A DNA stretch of 64,000 nt from Streptomyces roseofulvus (lineage in GTDB: Bacteria; Actinomycetota; Actinomycetes; Streptomycetales; Streptomycetaceae): NCBI RefSeq assembly GCF_039534915.1, contig NZ_BAAAWE010000001.1, forward strand, positions 6,386,001 through 6,450,000, read 5' to 3'. The notes below the pieces were generated by a model. That model saw nothing but the letters and a program-made list of their open reading frames with translations, did no database searches and was not told where the DNA came from. A program made the translations under genes and the position numbers. Positions 43,144-51,056 of the stretch are shown here, one piece after another (positions within the stretch are counted from its first letter, which is position 1; every line of letters begins with the position of its first letter).

Positions 43144-43681
43144 TTCAAGTTCTTCATGGCCTACCCGGGCGTCTTCTACTCGGACGACGGGCAGATCCTG
43201 CGGGCCATGCAGGTGGCCGCGGGGTCCGGCGGGCTGATCATGATGCACGCGGAGAACGGCATCGCGATCGACGTCCTGGTGGAGCAGGCCCTGGCACGGG
43301 GCGAGACGGACCCCCGCTACCACGGGGAGGTCCGCAAGGCCCTGCTGGAGGCGGAGGCCACGCACCGGGCGATCCAGCTGGCCCGGGTGGCGGGCTCGCC
43401 GCTGTACGTCGTCCACGTGTCGGCGCAGGAGGCGGTGGCCGAGCTGGCGGCGGCCCGGGACCTGGGTCTGCCGGTCTTCGGGGAGACCTGTCCGCAGTAC
43501 CTTTTCCTGTCGACGGACAACCTGGCGGAGCCGGACTTCGAGGGCGCGAAGTACGTGTGCTCGACGCCGCTGCGGCCGAAGGAGCACCAGGCGGCGCTGT
43601 GGCGGGGCCTGCGGACGAACGACCTCCAGGTGGTCTCCACCGACCACTGCCCCTTCTGCTTCGTCGGACAGAAGGAGCTGC
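43144..43681 (+). pseudogene. hydA: middle fragment of dihydropyrimidinase
   Basis: In frame from TTCAAG at 43144 the sequence encodes FKFFMAYPGVFYSDDGQILR and onward through HAEN, HVSAQEA and the metal Asp of VSTDHCPFCFVGQKEL, corresponding to residues 151-329 of the complete copy. It then departs abruptly into unrelated sequence. 43234-43634 is identical to the complete copy, while the flanks 43144-43233 and 43635-43681 use different, C-ending codons. Joined to 20605-21072 through TTCAAG it restores a continuous reading frame. The last third of the gene is missing. Confidence 0.9.
43234..43634 (+). repeat. 401-bp perfect direct repeat, copy 2 (in hydA fragment)
   Basis: Identical to 21767-22167 by direct reading, with sharply diverging but still homologous flanks on both sides. 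Confidence 0.9.
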
Positions 43682-43745
43682 TGACCGCTGCCGGAGAGGC
43701 GGAGGGGCGGCCGGGAAGATCCGGTCGCCCCCGGTCTCGGGGCGG

Positions 43746-44450
43746 TCAGGCCCGCCACACCTCGGCCGCGGCGAGGAACGCCGACGACGACGGGCGGCCG
43801 GGAGTCCCTCCCCGACGGATCTCGCCGGGCTGGACCCGGCCGTCGACGCGCAGTCCGGCTCGCCCGCACGGGCCGAACACCAGGCTGAGGCTGTGGTCCA
43901 CGCCGGCCAGCGGGAACCCGTCGGTGGCGAAGGCGCGCCGGTCGAGGACCTCGGCCATCCGCACGTCGACGCCTCCGCCCCGGGCGCGCAGCCCGGACGC
44001 GAGGTCGAGCCGCACCTGGACCGCGGACCGGTGGAAGCGGGGGGCGGACCAGGGCAGGCCGTCCAGTTCGGGGAAGTGCCGGACGAAGTGGTCGGCCAGC
44101 CAGAGCGCGAGGTGCGGGTCCTCCCCGACGACCCGCACGCCGTCCGGCCGCCAGAGCACGAGAGCGTTCCCGGCGCCATGGGTGGACCACTCCACCTGCC
44201 AGGTGGAGACGTAGGCCGTGCACGAGCCCGCTCCGTCGAAGAGCTGCAGGCCGGGGTTGGCGCCGACCAGGATCGGCCTGCGCAGGGCGGGATCGGCGCC
44301 CGGAGCGTCGCCGGCGGCCGCCGCCGGCCCGGCGGCGGCCAGGAGTCCCGTCACGCCGAGGACGGCGCCCACGCGCACGAGGCCGCGCCGGCCGATCGCG
44401 GCTGACGGCAGGTCGGGGCCGGAATGCGCAGGTGCGTGCCCGACGTTCAC
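43746..44450 (-). CDS. Tat-exported protein of unknown function
   Basis: A 234-residue protein whose N terminus carries AAIGRRGLVRVGAVLGVTGL, a twin-arginine signal, ending near GPAAAAGDA. The mature part has GANPGLQLFDGAGSCTAYVS, VVGEDPHLALWLADHFVRHF and GVDHSLSLVFGPC, with two Cys. I do not recognise the family. GTG 44450 is the likely start; two 21-bp repeats lie immediately upstream. Tat export suggests folding, and possibly cofactor binding, before secretion. It is divergent from the ArsR-type gene that precedes the biosynthetic operon. Confidence 0.7.
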   Translation of the reverse strand: MNVGHAPAHSGPDLPSAAIGRRGLVRVGAVLGVTGLLAAAGPAAAAGDAPGADPALRRPILVGANPGLQLFDGAGSCTAYVSTWQVEWSTHGAGNALVLWRPDGVRVVGEDPHLALWLADHFVRHFPELDGLPWSAPRFHRSAVQVRLDLASGLRARGGGVDVRMAEVLDRRAFATDGFPLAGVDHSLSLVFGPCGRAGLRVDGRVQPGEIRRGGTPGRPSSSAFLAAAEVWRA

Positions 44451-44492
44451 AGGGGTTCGGTCGGAGTTCAGAGGGGTTCGGTCGGAGTTCAA
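44451..44492. repeat. two tandem 21-bp repeats upstream of the Tat protein gene
   Basis: The unit AGGGGTTCGGTCGGAGTTCA occurs at 44451 and again at 44472, identical over 20 bases, ending exactly at the GTG start of the Tat gene. It could be a doubled operator for the divergent ArsR-type regulator, or a short duplication extending the N terminus (it would encode a repeated NSDRTP if translated). Confidence 0.6.
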
Positions 44493-44617
44493 GGCGCCTC
44501 CTCGGTCGGGGTCGTACCGTCGCGGATCACCCTCCGGCGGTGGTGGCGGCGGCTTCCACGGATTCGAGGCCCTTCGAATCCATCGGCCCCTCCCGGCGGC
44601 GGTGGGACACTCCCGGG

Positions 44618-45733
44618 ATGGCGATGAGGCTGCAGCTGGACGCAGGGGCCTGGAGCAGGTCGCGGTTCGCCACGTCTCCGGCCATGGAGGTCCTCGGCGT
44701 GCTGCGGCAGCGCGGCCGGCACCCGGCCGCGCACGCACGGGAGTGGCACGCCCGTGCCCGGCGGGCACTCCCGCCGGAGCAACTGGCGCTCCTCGAGGAC
44801 CTGGTGCCCGCCGATCACAGCTACGCCCCGGATTTCCTGACGCCGGTGCCACGCCCCGGCGAATCGACGCGGGAGGTGGCCGCCCGCATCGCGGCGACCC
44901 CGGGCGAGGAGGTCGACTACCAGCTCGACATCGCCGTCCGCGGTCGGCGCGTGTGGCCGCACGTCCTCGCGCTGCACCGGAGCGCGGCGGCGTACGAGCG
45001 GTGGCGGCGGCCGATGCCCCCGGCGCTCGCGCGGGTGGCGCGCGACGGCGGTGCCGCGGTGGCGACCGCCGCCGCCGCGGCGATGGCGACCCTGTTCGAG
45101 ACCGTGCTGGCGCCGGACTGGGCACGGGTCCGCGCGGTGCTGGACGCCGACATCGGCCACCGTGCCGACCGGATGGCCGCGCACGGCGCCGCGGCGGTCT
45201 TCGACGACCTCGGCGAACGGATGCGGTGGACCGGCACCGAACTCGTCCTGGAGCGCGACTACTCCGGGGTCATCGACTGGGCCGGCGAAGGAGTGCTGTT
45301 CGTGCCCGCCACGACGCACGTCGGACCGGTGCTGTTCGCCGCCGAACGTCCGCACACGCCGGTGCTGGTCTACCGGGCACGCGGCATCGGCGCTCTCGGG
45401 GAGCGCCCGTCGGGTGCGGAGGCGTCGGCCCTCTCGGGCCTCGTGGGCGTGACCAGGGCCACCCTGCTGGCCGCGCTCGACGTGCCCGCGTCCACGCTCG
45501 ACCTGAGCCGGAGGACCGGCTGGAGCAGCGCCACCGTCTCGTACCACCTCGGCATCCTGCTGCGGGCGGGGCTGGTCGACCGCCACCGCCGGGGCCGCGT
45601 CGTCCGCTACGCACGGACCGGCCTCGGGACGGCGCTCGCGACCTCATCGGCGGACGCCGGTCCGCCGGCCGCACCTGCCGCCCCGGGCGGACCGCGTGTC
45701 CCGCGTCGACGAGATTCGGACGACTTCACCTGA
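44618..45733 (+). CDS. ArsR-like regulator with N-terminal DUF5937-type domain
   Basis: A 371-residue protein with a long N-terminal region (FATSPAMEVLGVLRQRGRHP, AWARARRAL-like helices) and a C-terminal winged helix: TLDLSRRTGWSSATVSYHLG followed by ILLRAGLVDRHRRGRVVRYA. This layout matches actinobacterial regulators annotated as DUF5937 plus HTH_20. It stands between the Tat gene (divergent) and the biosynthetic operon (same strand, 257 bp downstream) and is the natural regulator candidate for both. An ATG at 44624 is an equally good start. Confidence 0.8.
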   Translation: MAMRLQLDAGAWSRSRFATSPAMEVLGVLRQRGRHPAAHAREWHARARRALPPEQLALLEDLVPADHSYAPDFLTPVPRPGESTREVAARIAATPGEEVDYQLDIAVRGRRVWPHVLALHRSAAAYERWRRPMPPALARVARDGGAAVATAAAAAMATLFETVLAPDWARVRAVLDADIGHRADRMAAHGAAAVFDDLGERMRWTGTELVLERDYSGVIDWAGEGVLFVPATTHVGPVLFAAERPHTPVLVYRARGIGALGERPSGAEASALSGLVGVTRATLLAALDVPASTLDLSRRTGWSSATVSYHLGILLRAGLVDRHRRGRVVRYARTGLGTALATSSADAGPPAAPAAPGGPRVPRRRDSDDFT

Positions 45734-45990
45734 CATATTTCGCCATGGCGCGACGGGTGATCACGGAGTCTGTCAGGTCGGTGCGTGAGGCGGACGAACC
45801 TGCACCTCAAGGTCCTGCCACGGCGGCGGAGTTGGGGAGCAAGGGGTGCGTATCGCCACGGACCCCCGCCCTCCGGGTTCGTGCCCGGCCTCACGTGATC
45901 ACTTCCGTGAGGCATGGTGGCGAGCCTGCGCACGCCTCGCCGGAGGCACCCGGTGAGGCCGTCGACCAACTGTTCGTTACGGGGGATTCC
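45734..45990 (+). promoter_or_regulatory. leader of the biosynthetic operon with paired GTGATCAC palindromes
   Basis: The 8-bp palindrome GTGATCAC occurs at 45757-45764 and 45895-45902, 138 bp apart, in the gap before the operon. An open frame runs through the gap, but its residues resemble nothing and the good ribosome-binding site GGGGGA precedes ATG 45991. The palindromes are candidate operators; an octamer can recur by chance. Confidence 0.4.
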
Positions 45991-46569
45991 ATGAGGCATG
46001 TGAACCATCAGTCGGAACGCGTCCGGCACCTGCACACACTCGGTCCCCACGGCACCAACCTGGAAGCCGCCTCCCACGAATGGCTCCGGCGCAACGGCGT
46101 CCGGGGAACGGTGGAGCTGCACGCCTCGATCGAGTCCGCGCTCGAAGCCGTCCCGGACGACGGACAGCACGCGCTGGTCGCCTGCGCGGTCTACCCCGCG
46201 CTGCACACCCTGGTCTTCGGGAACCTGCACCGCCTGCAGATGATCGACAGCTTCGTCATGCCGACGCACAACATGGTGCTCGCCACCGGCGGCACGGCCC
46301 GGCCGGCGACCGTCGCCTCCCACCCGGCGCCGAAGGGTCTCATCCCCGCCGGCGCGGAGTTCCGGGAGGTGCTGAGCAACTCCCAGGCCGCCATCGACTG
46401 CGCCGAGGGACGCGTCGAGGGCTGCATCACCACCATCGTCGCGGCCGAGAACCACGGACTGCGCGTGGTACGGGACTTCGGCGCCGTGCCCATGGTGTTC
46501 ACCGTCCACCAGGTGCTGGCGGTCGGCGCCCAGACCGAGCGCCCGCTCCCGGCGGGAGCCGCGCTGTGA
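45991..46569 (+). CDS. prephenate dehydratase-fold protein, possibly BacA-like prephenate decarboxylase
   Basis: A 192-residue stand-alone protein. LHTLGPHGTNLEAASHEWL (LGPHGT at 17-22) matches the first prephenate-dehydratase motif, and SNSQAAIDCAEGRVEGCITT then AAENHGLRVVRDFG the last part of the domain. The TRF motif essential for dehydratases is absent: the equivalent place reads VPMVFTVHQVLAVG. No ACT domain is present. Length and missing TRF recall BacA/AerD/SalX-type non-aromatizing prephenate decarboxylases. That reaction is inference; another 2-oxo acid-forming or binding role is possible. It is the first gene of a coupled operon. Confidence 0.7.
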   Translation: MRHVNHQSERVRHLHTLGPHGTNLEAASHEWLRRNGVRGTVELHASIESALEAVPDDGQHALVACAVYPALHTLVFGNLHRLQMIDSFVMPTHNMVLATGGTARPATVASHPAPKGLIPAGAEFREVLSNSQAAIDCAEGRVEGCITTIVAAENHGLRVVRDFGAVPMVFTVHQVLAVGAQTERPLPAGAAL

Positions 46570-47858
46570 ACCCCGCGACCGCTCCCGTCCCGGCCGGCCT
46601 GCTCGCCGACGCCGACGAACTGACCGGCTCCCTCGTCCCGATGGTCGACCGCTTCCGGGCACGGCAGGAGGACGACGGGACCGTCCCCGACGCCACCGAC
46701 GCGGACCGCGCGCTGCTCGCCCGCATCCGCGACGAGGCGTGCGCCTGGTACGCCCGGCGCGGCGGGGACGCGCAGGGCAGCGCGCTGGCGGCCGACGTCG
46801 ACGACTGGCTCGCGGCCGGCCTGGACACCCGGCCCCACTTCGCCCGCTCGCGGGACGCCCTGCGGGTGCCCGAGGACGGCGAGGCCGTCTTCTTCCTCGC
46901 GCCGCTGCAGAGCACCAACAGCGCGCCGCCCGTCGGCAAGCGGCTGGACTGCTTCTTCGCCCTGCGCAAGGAGCCCGCCGCCCTGCCCGAGCTGGCCGTG
47001 TCGTATCCGCACCCCAAGAACAACTGCCAGTCGCTGGTGCTGATCACCGGCAGCGCCGGGTTCCGGCAGGGCAACTGCCTGGTCTTCTTCCCGGAGAACG
47101 TGGCCGCTCACGACAAGATCACCGAGCAGCCCTACGCCATGTTCTTCTACAACAAGATGCGGAAGATCCACGAGACCTACGCGCTCACCGGGGCGGAGGC
47201 CGTCCTGACGCCGGAGTCCCTGCCCCGGGCGTCCACGGGCCTCGACGCGGACGTGTGCTTCGAGGCCCGCGCCATCTGGGGCTATCTCCACGACTCGATG
47301 CACTACCAGGGACTCTGGCCGTTCGACGAGCACATCTCGCTGAAGATGAACTGGTTCGTCGGCCTGCTGGAGGAGATCAAGGTCGATGCCAAGACCGTCC
47401 TCGCCTGCCAGGACGGCGACGTCGTCCCGTTCGCCGAGGAGCAGACCGACATGATCCTGCTGGAGCGGATCTTCCGCTACCCGCAGGCGGACGACGCCAC
47501 CCGCAACTTCGACTCGGGCACCGGGGTCTTCCTCTACTCCTGGCTGCGCGAGCACGGCGCGCTGGCCGGCGACCCTGCCGGCGGCGCCCTGCTCCGCTTC
47601 GACCGGGCCAAGGCCCTCGACGCCCTGCGGGAGTTCGTCGCCACGGTCGAGAAGCTGGAGGCCGAGGTCACGACCGACGACGAGTACCGGGCGGCGGCCA
47701 GGGAACTCGTACGCCGGTACCTTCCCGCCCCCGAGCCCGCGCCCGCCGGCGCGCCCCGGCAGCGGTACGCCTTCACCGAGGACCAGCGGGTGCTGCTGCG
47801 GGCCAAGCAGGGCCTCGACCGGATGCCCGCGCTGGAGTTCGAGCGCGCCGAATGGTGA
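46566..47858 (+). CDS. DUF6421-like protein, possible metal-dependent enzyme
   Basis: A 430-residue soluble protein whose GTG lies in the stop of the previous gene. Recognisable blocks: FLAPLQSTNSAPPVGKRLDC, PHPKNNCQSLVLITGSAGFR, EQPYAMFFYNKMRKIHETYA, YLHDSMHYQGLWPFDEHISL and LLEEIKVDAKTVLACQDGD. The HDSMH (His242, His246) followed by EEIKVD (269-274) would fit a metal site, but no known metalloenzyme family is certain. I link it to DUF6421 from memory. In this operon it may be the tailoring enzyme. Confidence 0.7.
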   Translation: MNPATAPVPAGLLADADELTGSLVPMVDRFRARQEDDGTVPDATDADRALLARIRDEACAWYARRGGDAQGSALAADVDDWLAAGLDTRPHFARSRDALRVPEDGEAVFFLAPLQSTNSAPPVGKRLDCFFALRKEPAALPELAVSYPHPKNNCQSLVLITGSAGFRQGNCLVFFPENVAAHDKITEQPYAMFFYNKMRKIHETYALTGAEAVLTPESLPRASTGLDADVCFEARAIWGYLHDSMHYQGLWPFDEHISLKMNWFVGLLEEIKVDAKTVLACQDGDVVPFAEEQTDMILLERIFRYPQADDATRNFDSGTGVFLYSWLREHGALAGDPAGGALLRFDRAKALDALREFVATVEKLEAEVTTDDEYRAAARELVRRYLPAPEPAPAGAPRQRYAFTEDQRVLLRAKQGLDRMPALEFERAEW

Positions 47859-48868
47859 CGGACGGACCCCCGCGCACCCACCGGGGCGGGCTCCTCGTGG
47901 TGCCCGCCCTGTCGGTGCTGATGATCGCACTGCTGGCGGCCGGCTGGCTGCTGGCGGGCCATCTCGTCGACGGCGCACCGCCGTTGCTGGTGGCGGCGGG
48001 CCGGACCGCGGCCAGCTTCGCGGTCATCACCGTCGTCGCCCTGCTGCACCCCCGGCTGCGGTCCGAGGCCCGTACCGCGGCCGCCCGCGGCGGGAGCGTG
48101 GCGCTGCTGGCCTTCCTCGGCTTCTTCGCGTACTACTCCGGGACCCTGCTCGGGACCGGCTTCATCGGAGCCTCCCGGGTCGGCCTGATCGTCTCCCTGC
48201 TGCCCTGCCTCACCTTCGTGATCGGAGCCCTCGCCTTCCGCGAGCCCTCCACCCGGCGCAAGGTCCTGGGCACCGTACTGGCCGTGGTCGCGGCCTTCGG
48301 ATACGCCCTGGCCGACGCCTCCGCCGGCGAGGCATCCGGGACCGGCGGCGGCGCCCTGGTGAGCGGGGGCCTGCTGGCACTCGGCGGCACCTTCACCTAC
48401 GCCGTGTACGGCTACGTCTACCGGCGGCGCATGGCGGACCTGTCACCGGTCGCGTCCCTGCCCGCCATCACCGGCGCGGGCACGGTCATGCTGGGACTGA
48501 CGGTCGTCCTGTTCGTCCCGCTGGGCGGAGTCTCCCCGGCCGACTGGGGCGGCATCGCCGCCCTCGGCGTGCTCCTCACCGCGCCGGTCTTCCTCATCTC
48601 GCACGAACTCATCCTGCGCAAGGGCCCGTTGTTCACCTCCGCCCTCGCGCTCGTCGTACCGTTCCTGGTGCGACTGGGCGAGTGGGCCCTGGGCCGCGAG
48701 ACCGCGCCGGGACCGCTCGTGCTGCTGCTGCTCCTGCTGTGCGCGGGCGGCGTGTGGCTCACCATCGGCGGCGCCCCCGCCCCCGGGCGCGCCACGACCG
48801 GCGCGGCGGAGGACGAGGAGTCCGCCGGGGAAACGGCCGGGGCGCGCACCCGGCAGGAAACATCGTGA
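47852..48868 (+). CDS. EamA/DMT-family exporter
   Basis: A 338-residue membrane protein with ten predicted helices in two EamA repeats, the first around LLVVPALSVLMIALLAAGWL and GFIGASRVGLIVSLLPCLTF, the second beginning LLALGGTFTYAVYGYVY. The hydrophilic C-terminal tail is about 35 residues. DMT proteins of this kind export amino acids and small metabolites. ATG 47852 overlaps the previous stop by 7 bp. It is the likely efflux and self-protection protein of the pathway. Confidence 0.85.
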   Translation: MVTDGPPRTHRGGLLVVPALSVLMIALLAAGWLLAGHLVDGAPPLLVAAGRTAASFAVITVVALLHPRLRSEARTAAARGGSVALLAFLGFFAYYSGTLLGTGFIGASRVGLIVSLLPCLTFVIGALAFREPSTRRKVLGTVLAVVAAFGYALADASAGEASGTGGGALVSGGLLALGGTFTYAVYGYVYRRRMADLSPVASLPAITGAGTVMLGLTVVLFVPLGGVSPADWGGIAALGVLLTAPVFLISHELILRKGPLFTSALALVVPFLVRLGEWALGRETAPGPLVLLLLLLCAGGVWLTIGGAPAPGRATTGAAEDEESAGETAGARTRQETS

Positions 48869-50175
48869 CGGCAAAGGACCTGGTGATGACGACCGACAGC
48901 CCCCGCCCCACCCTCGTGCTGGTCTACCAGCGCGCCTCGCTCCCCTGGGTCTTCGAGGGCGCGGAGCGGGCCGGCATCGACCTCGTGCTGGTGCCCCGGC
49001 CCGACGAGGCGGTGTCCGAGGACCGGCTGCCGCCCGCAGTGGTGGAGCTCCTGCGGCTGGACATCGAGGCCGACCGGGCCGGCGCGCTGGACGCCCTGCG
49101 GCGGCGGTACGAGCAGAACGCCTTCCAGGGCGTCGTCACGCTCTTCGACCCCGCCGTGCCCTTCGTCGCCGAGGCCGCGGAGCTGCTCGGGCTGCCCGGC
49201 ATCGGCCGGGACGCGGCGCTCGGCGCGCAGGACAAGCGGGTCATGCGGGAGCGCCTGGCCGCCGCGGGCCTCAACGTGCCGGGCTTCGTCCGGCTGGACC
49301 GGCCGGCCGACTGGGCGGAGGCGGCGCGGCTGACCTTCCCCGTCGTGGTGAAGCCGGCCCACGGCTTCTCCAGCCTCGGCGTCACCAAGGCGGACACCCC
49401 GCAGAGCCTGAAGAGCGTCGTGGACGAGGTGTGGCGGACCAGCGAGGGCAAGCTCGGACAGGTGGACGGGCTGGTGGTCGAGGAGTACCTCGACGGCCCC
49501 GAGTTCGCCGTCGAGTCCCTCGCCCAGGACGGTGCCGTACGGATCCTCACCATCGGCTACAAGGGCGACCCCCAGGGGCCGCACTTCGAGGAGGGCGTCT
49601 ACCGCGCGCCGGCCGCGCTGCCCGAGGCGGTCCGGGACGCCGTCCTGCGGGAGGTGACCGCCGCGCACAAGGCCCTCGGCATCACGGACGGCCCCACCCA
49701 CACCGAGCTGCGGCTGCGCGGCGGCACGACCCCGTACCTGCTGGAGATGGGGGCCCGGATCGGCGGCTCGGGCGTCTCCCATCACGTCGTCTCCGGGGTG
49801 ACCGGCATCGACTTCGCCGCGCAGGCCCTGCGCCTCGCCGCCGGCCTCGGCGCCGGACTCCCGGTCTCCGACGGGCTGCCGGCACCCGTCGGGGCCGCGG
49901 CCAACTACATCGTCCCCTGCGGCGGTCACGGACGGATCACCGCGATCCACGGCCTGGACGCACTGCGGGACGACCCCCGGGTCGACCACGTCGTGCAGAT
50001 GCTCTTCCCCGGCGACGTCGTGCGGCCCTACCCCGACTTCACCGGCTACCCCGCGTTCGTGCTGTCCCGGCACGAGGACCTCGCCGAGACCGAGGAGTTC
50101 CACCGCTTCCTGGAGCGGTCCATCCGCATCGAGTACGCCGAGGTCGCCGACCATGGCCACGAGGGGCAGGCATGA
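48865..50175 (+). CDS. ATP-grasp ligase (L-amino acid ligase-like)
   Basis: A 436-residue ATP-grasp enzyme. GAQDKRVMRERLAAAGLNVP and FPVVVKPAHGFSSLGVTKAD form the ATP-binding subdomain, VVEEYLDGPEFAVESL the hinge, and THTELRLRGGTTPYLLEMGA followed by RIGGSG the Mg-binding Glu/Arg region. The pattern THTEL...LEMGARIGG is that of BacD/Lal-type ligases joining an amino acid carboxyl to an amine. GTG 48865 overlaps the exporter stop; ATG 48886 with AAGGA upstream is an alternative start. It would couple the pathway's amino acid to a partner. Confidence 0.85.
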   Translation: MTAKDLVMTTDSPRPTLVLVYQRASLPWVFEGAERAGIDLVLVPRPDEAVSEDRLPPAVVELLRLDIEADRAGALDALRRRYEQNAFQGVVTLFDPAVPFVAEAAELLGLPGIGRDAALGAQDKRVMRERLAAAGLNVPGFVRLDRPADWAEAARLTFPVVVKPAHGFSSLGVTKADTPQSLKSVVDEVWRTSEGKLGQVDGLVVEEYLDGPEFAVESLAQDGAVRILTIGYKGDPQGPHFEEGVYRAPAALPEAVRDAVLREVTAAHKALGITDGPTHTELRLRGGTTPYLLEMGARIGGSGVSHHVVSGVTGIDFAAQALRLAAGLGAGLPVSDGLPAPVGAAANYIVPCGGHGRITAIHGLDALRDDPRVDHVVQMLFPGDVVRPYPDFTGYPAFVLSRHEDLAETEEFHRFLERSIRIEYAEVADHGHEGQA

Positions 50176-51056
50176 CCACCACCGCGTTCGACGACCGTGA
50201 CGGCGTGATCTGGCTGGACGGCGCGTTCGTGCCGTGGCGCGACGCCCGCCTGCACGTCCTGTCCCACGGACTGCACTACGGCGGCGGCGTCTTCGAGGGC
50301 GTCCGCGTCTACGGCGGCCGCGCCTTCAAGCCGGTCGAGCACTTCGAGCGCCTCCACGCCTCGGCACGGGAGCTGGGCTTCCGCGTCCCCTTCGACGTCA
50401 CCGAGCTGGACGCCGCGATGCGGGAGACCGTCCGGCGCCAGGACATCGTCGACGGGTACGTCAGGCCCGTGGCCTGGCGGGGCAGCGAGCAGCTCAGCGT
50501 CTCCGGAGCGGGCACGTCCGTCCACGTCGCGCTCGCCGCGTGGGAGTGGCCGCACGTCTTCTCCGGCGACGCGCGCAGCCGCGGCATCCGGCTGCGCACC
50601 TCCCGGTGGCGGCGTCCCGCCCCCGACACCGCGCCGGTACGGGCCAAGGCGGCGTCGCTGTACAACATCTGCACCCTCGCCCGCGACGAGGCCGAGGCGG
50701 CCGGATACGACGACGCGCTCCTGCTGGACTTCCGCGGACACCTGGCGGAGGCCACCGGGGCCAACCTCTTCCTCGTGATCGACGGCGCCCTGCACACGCC
50801 GACCCCGGACACCTTCCTCGACGGCATCACCCGGCAGACCGTCCTGTCCCTCGCCGCGGACCTGGGGATCACCGTCCACGAACGGCACATCGGGCCCGAG
50901 GAACTGGACCGCGCCGACGAGCTCTTCCTCACCGGCACGGCCTACGAGGTGCAGCCGGTGCGCGCCGTGGACGCCCGCTCCTACGAGGTCGGAAGCGTCA
51001 CCACGGCACTCTCCAAGGCGTACACCGACCTGACCCGCGCCGTCACCGCGCCCTAG
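50172..51056 (+). CDS. class IV (branched-chain-type) aminotransferase
   Basis: A 294-residue PLP enzyme. LSHGLHYGGGVFEGVRVYGG is the BCAT start, RAKAASLYNICTLARDEAEA holds the Schiff-base Lys159, LLLDFRGHLAEATGANLFLV the cofactor phosphate loop, and DELFLTGTAYEVQPVRAVD the C-terminal motif. It would convert a 2-oxo acid produced in the pathway to an L-amino acid, the role BacF plays in bacilysin synthesis, though BacF is a different fold class. It overlaps the ligase gene (ATGA-type) and ends the operon next to an inverted repeat. Confidence 0.88.
   Translation: MTTTAFDDRDGVIWLDGAFVPWRDARLHVLSHGLHYGGGVFEGVRVYGGRAFKPVEHFERLHASARELGFRVPFDVTELDAAMRETVRRQDIVDGYVRPVAWRGSEQLSVSGAGTSVHVALAAWEWPHVFSGDARSRGIRLRTSRWRRPAPDTAPVRAKAASLYNICTLARDEAEAAGYDDALLLDFRGHLAEATGANLFLVIDGALHTPTPDTFLDGITRQTVLSLAADLGITVHERHIGPEELDRADELFLTGTAYEVQPVRAVDARSYEVGSVTTALSKAYTDLTRAVTAP

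Noticed and set aside
44451-44492. CRISPR array
   Set aside because: There are only two directly abutting repeats with no spacers. No CRISPR-like array or cas gene was seen anywhere in the window.
45755-45990. N-terminal extension of the prephenate-dehydratase-fold protein
   Set aside because: The upstream residues are low-complexity, and a good ribosome-binding site with a normal family start is at 45991.
45991-46569. Naming the first operon gene pheA
   Set aside because: The TRF catalytic motif and ACT domain are absent, so ordinary phenylalanine synthesis is unlikely.
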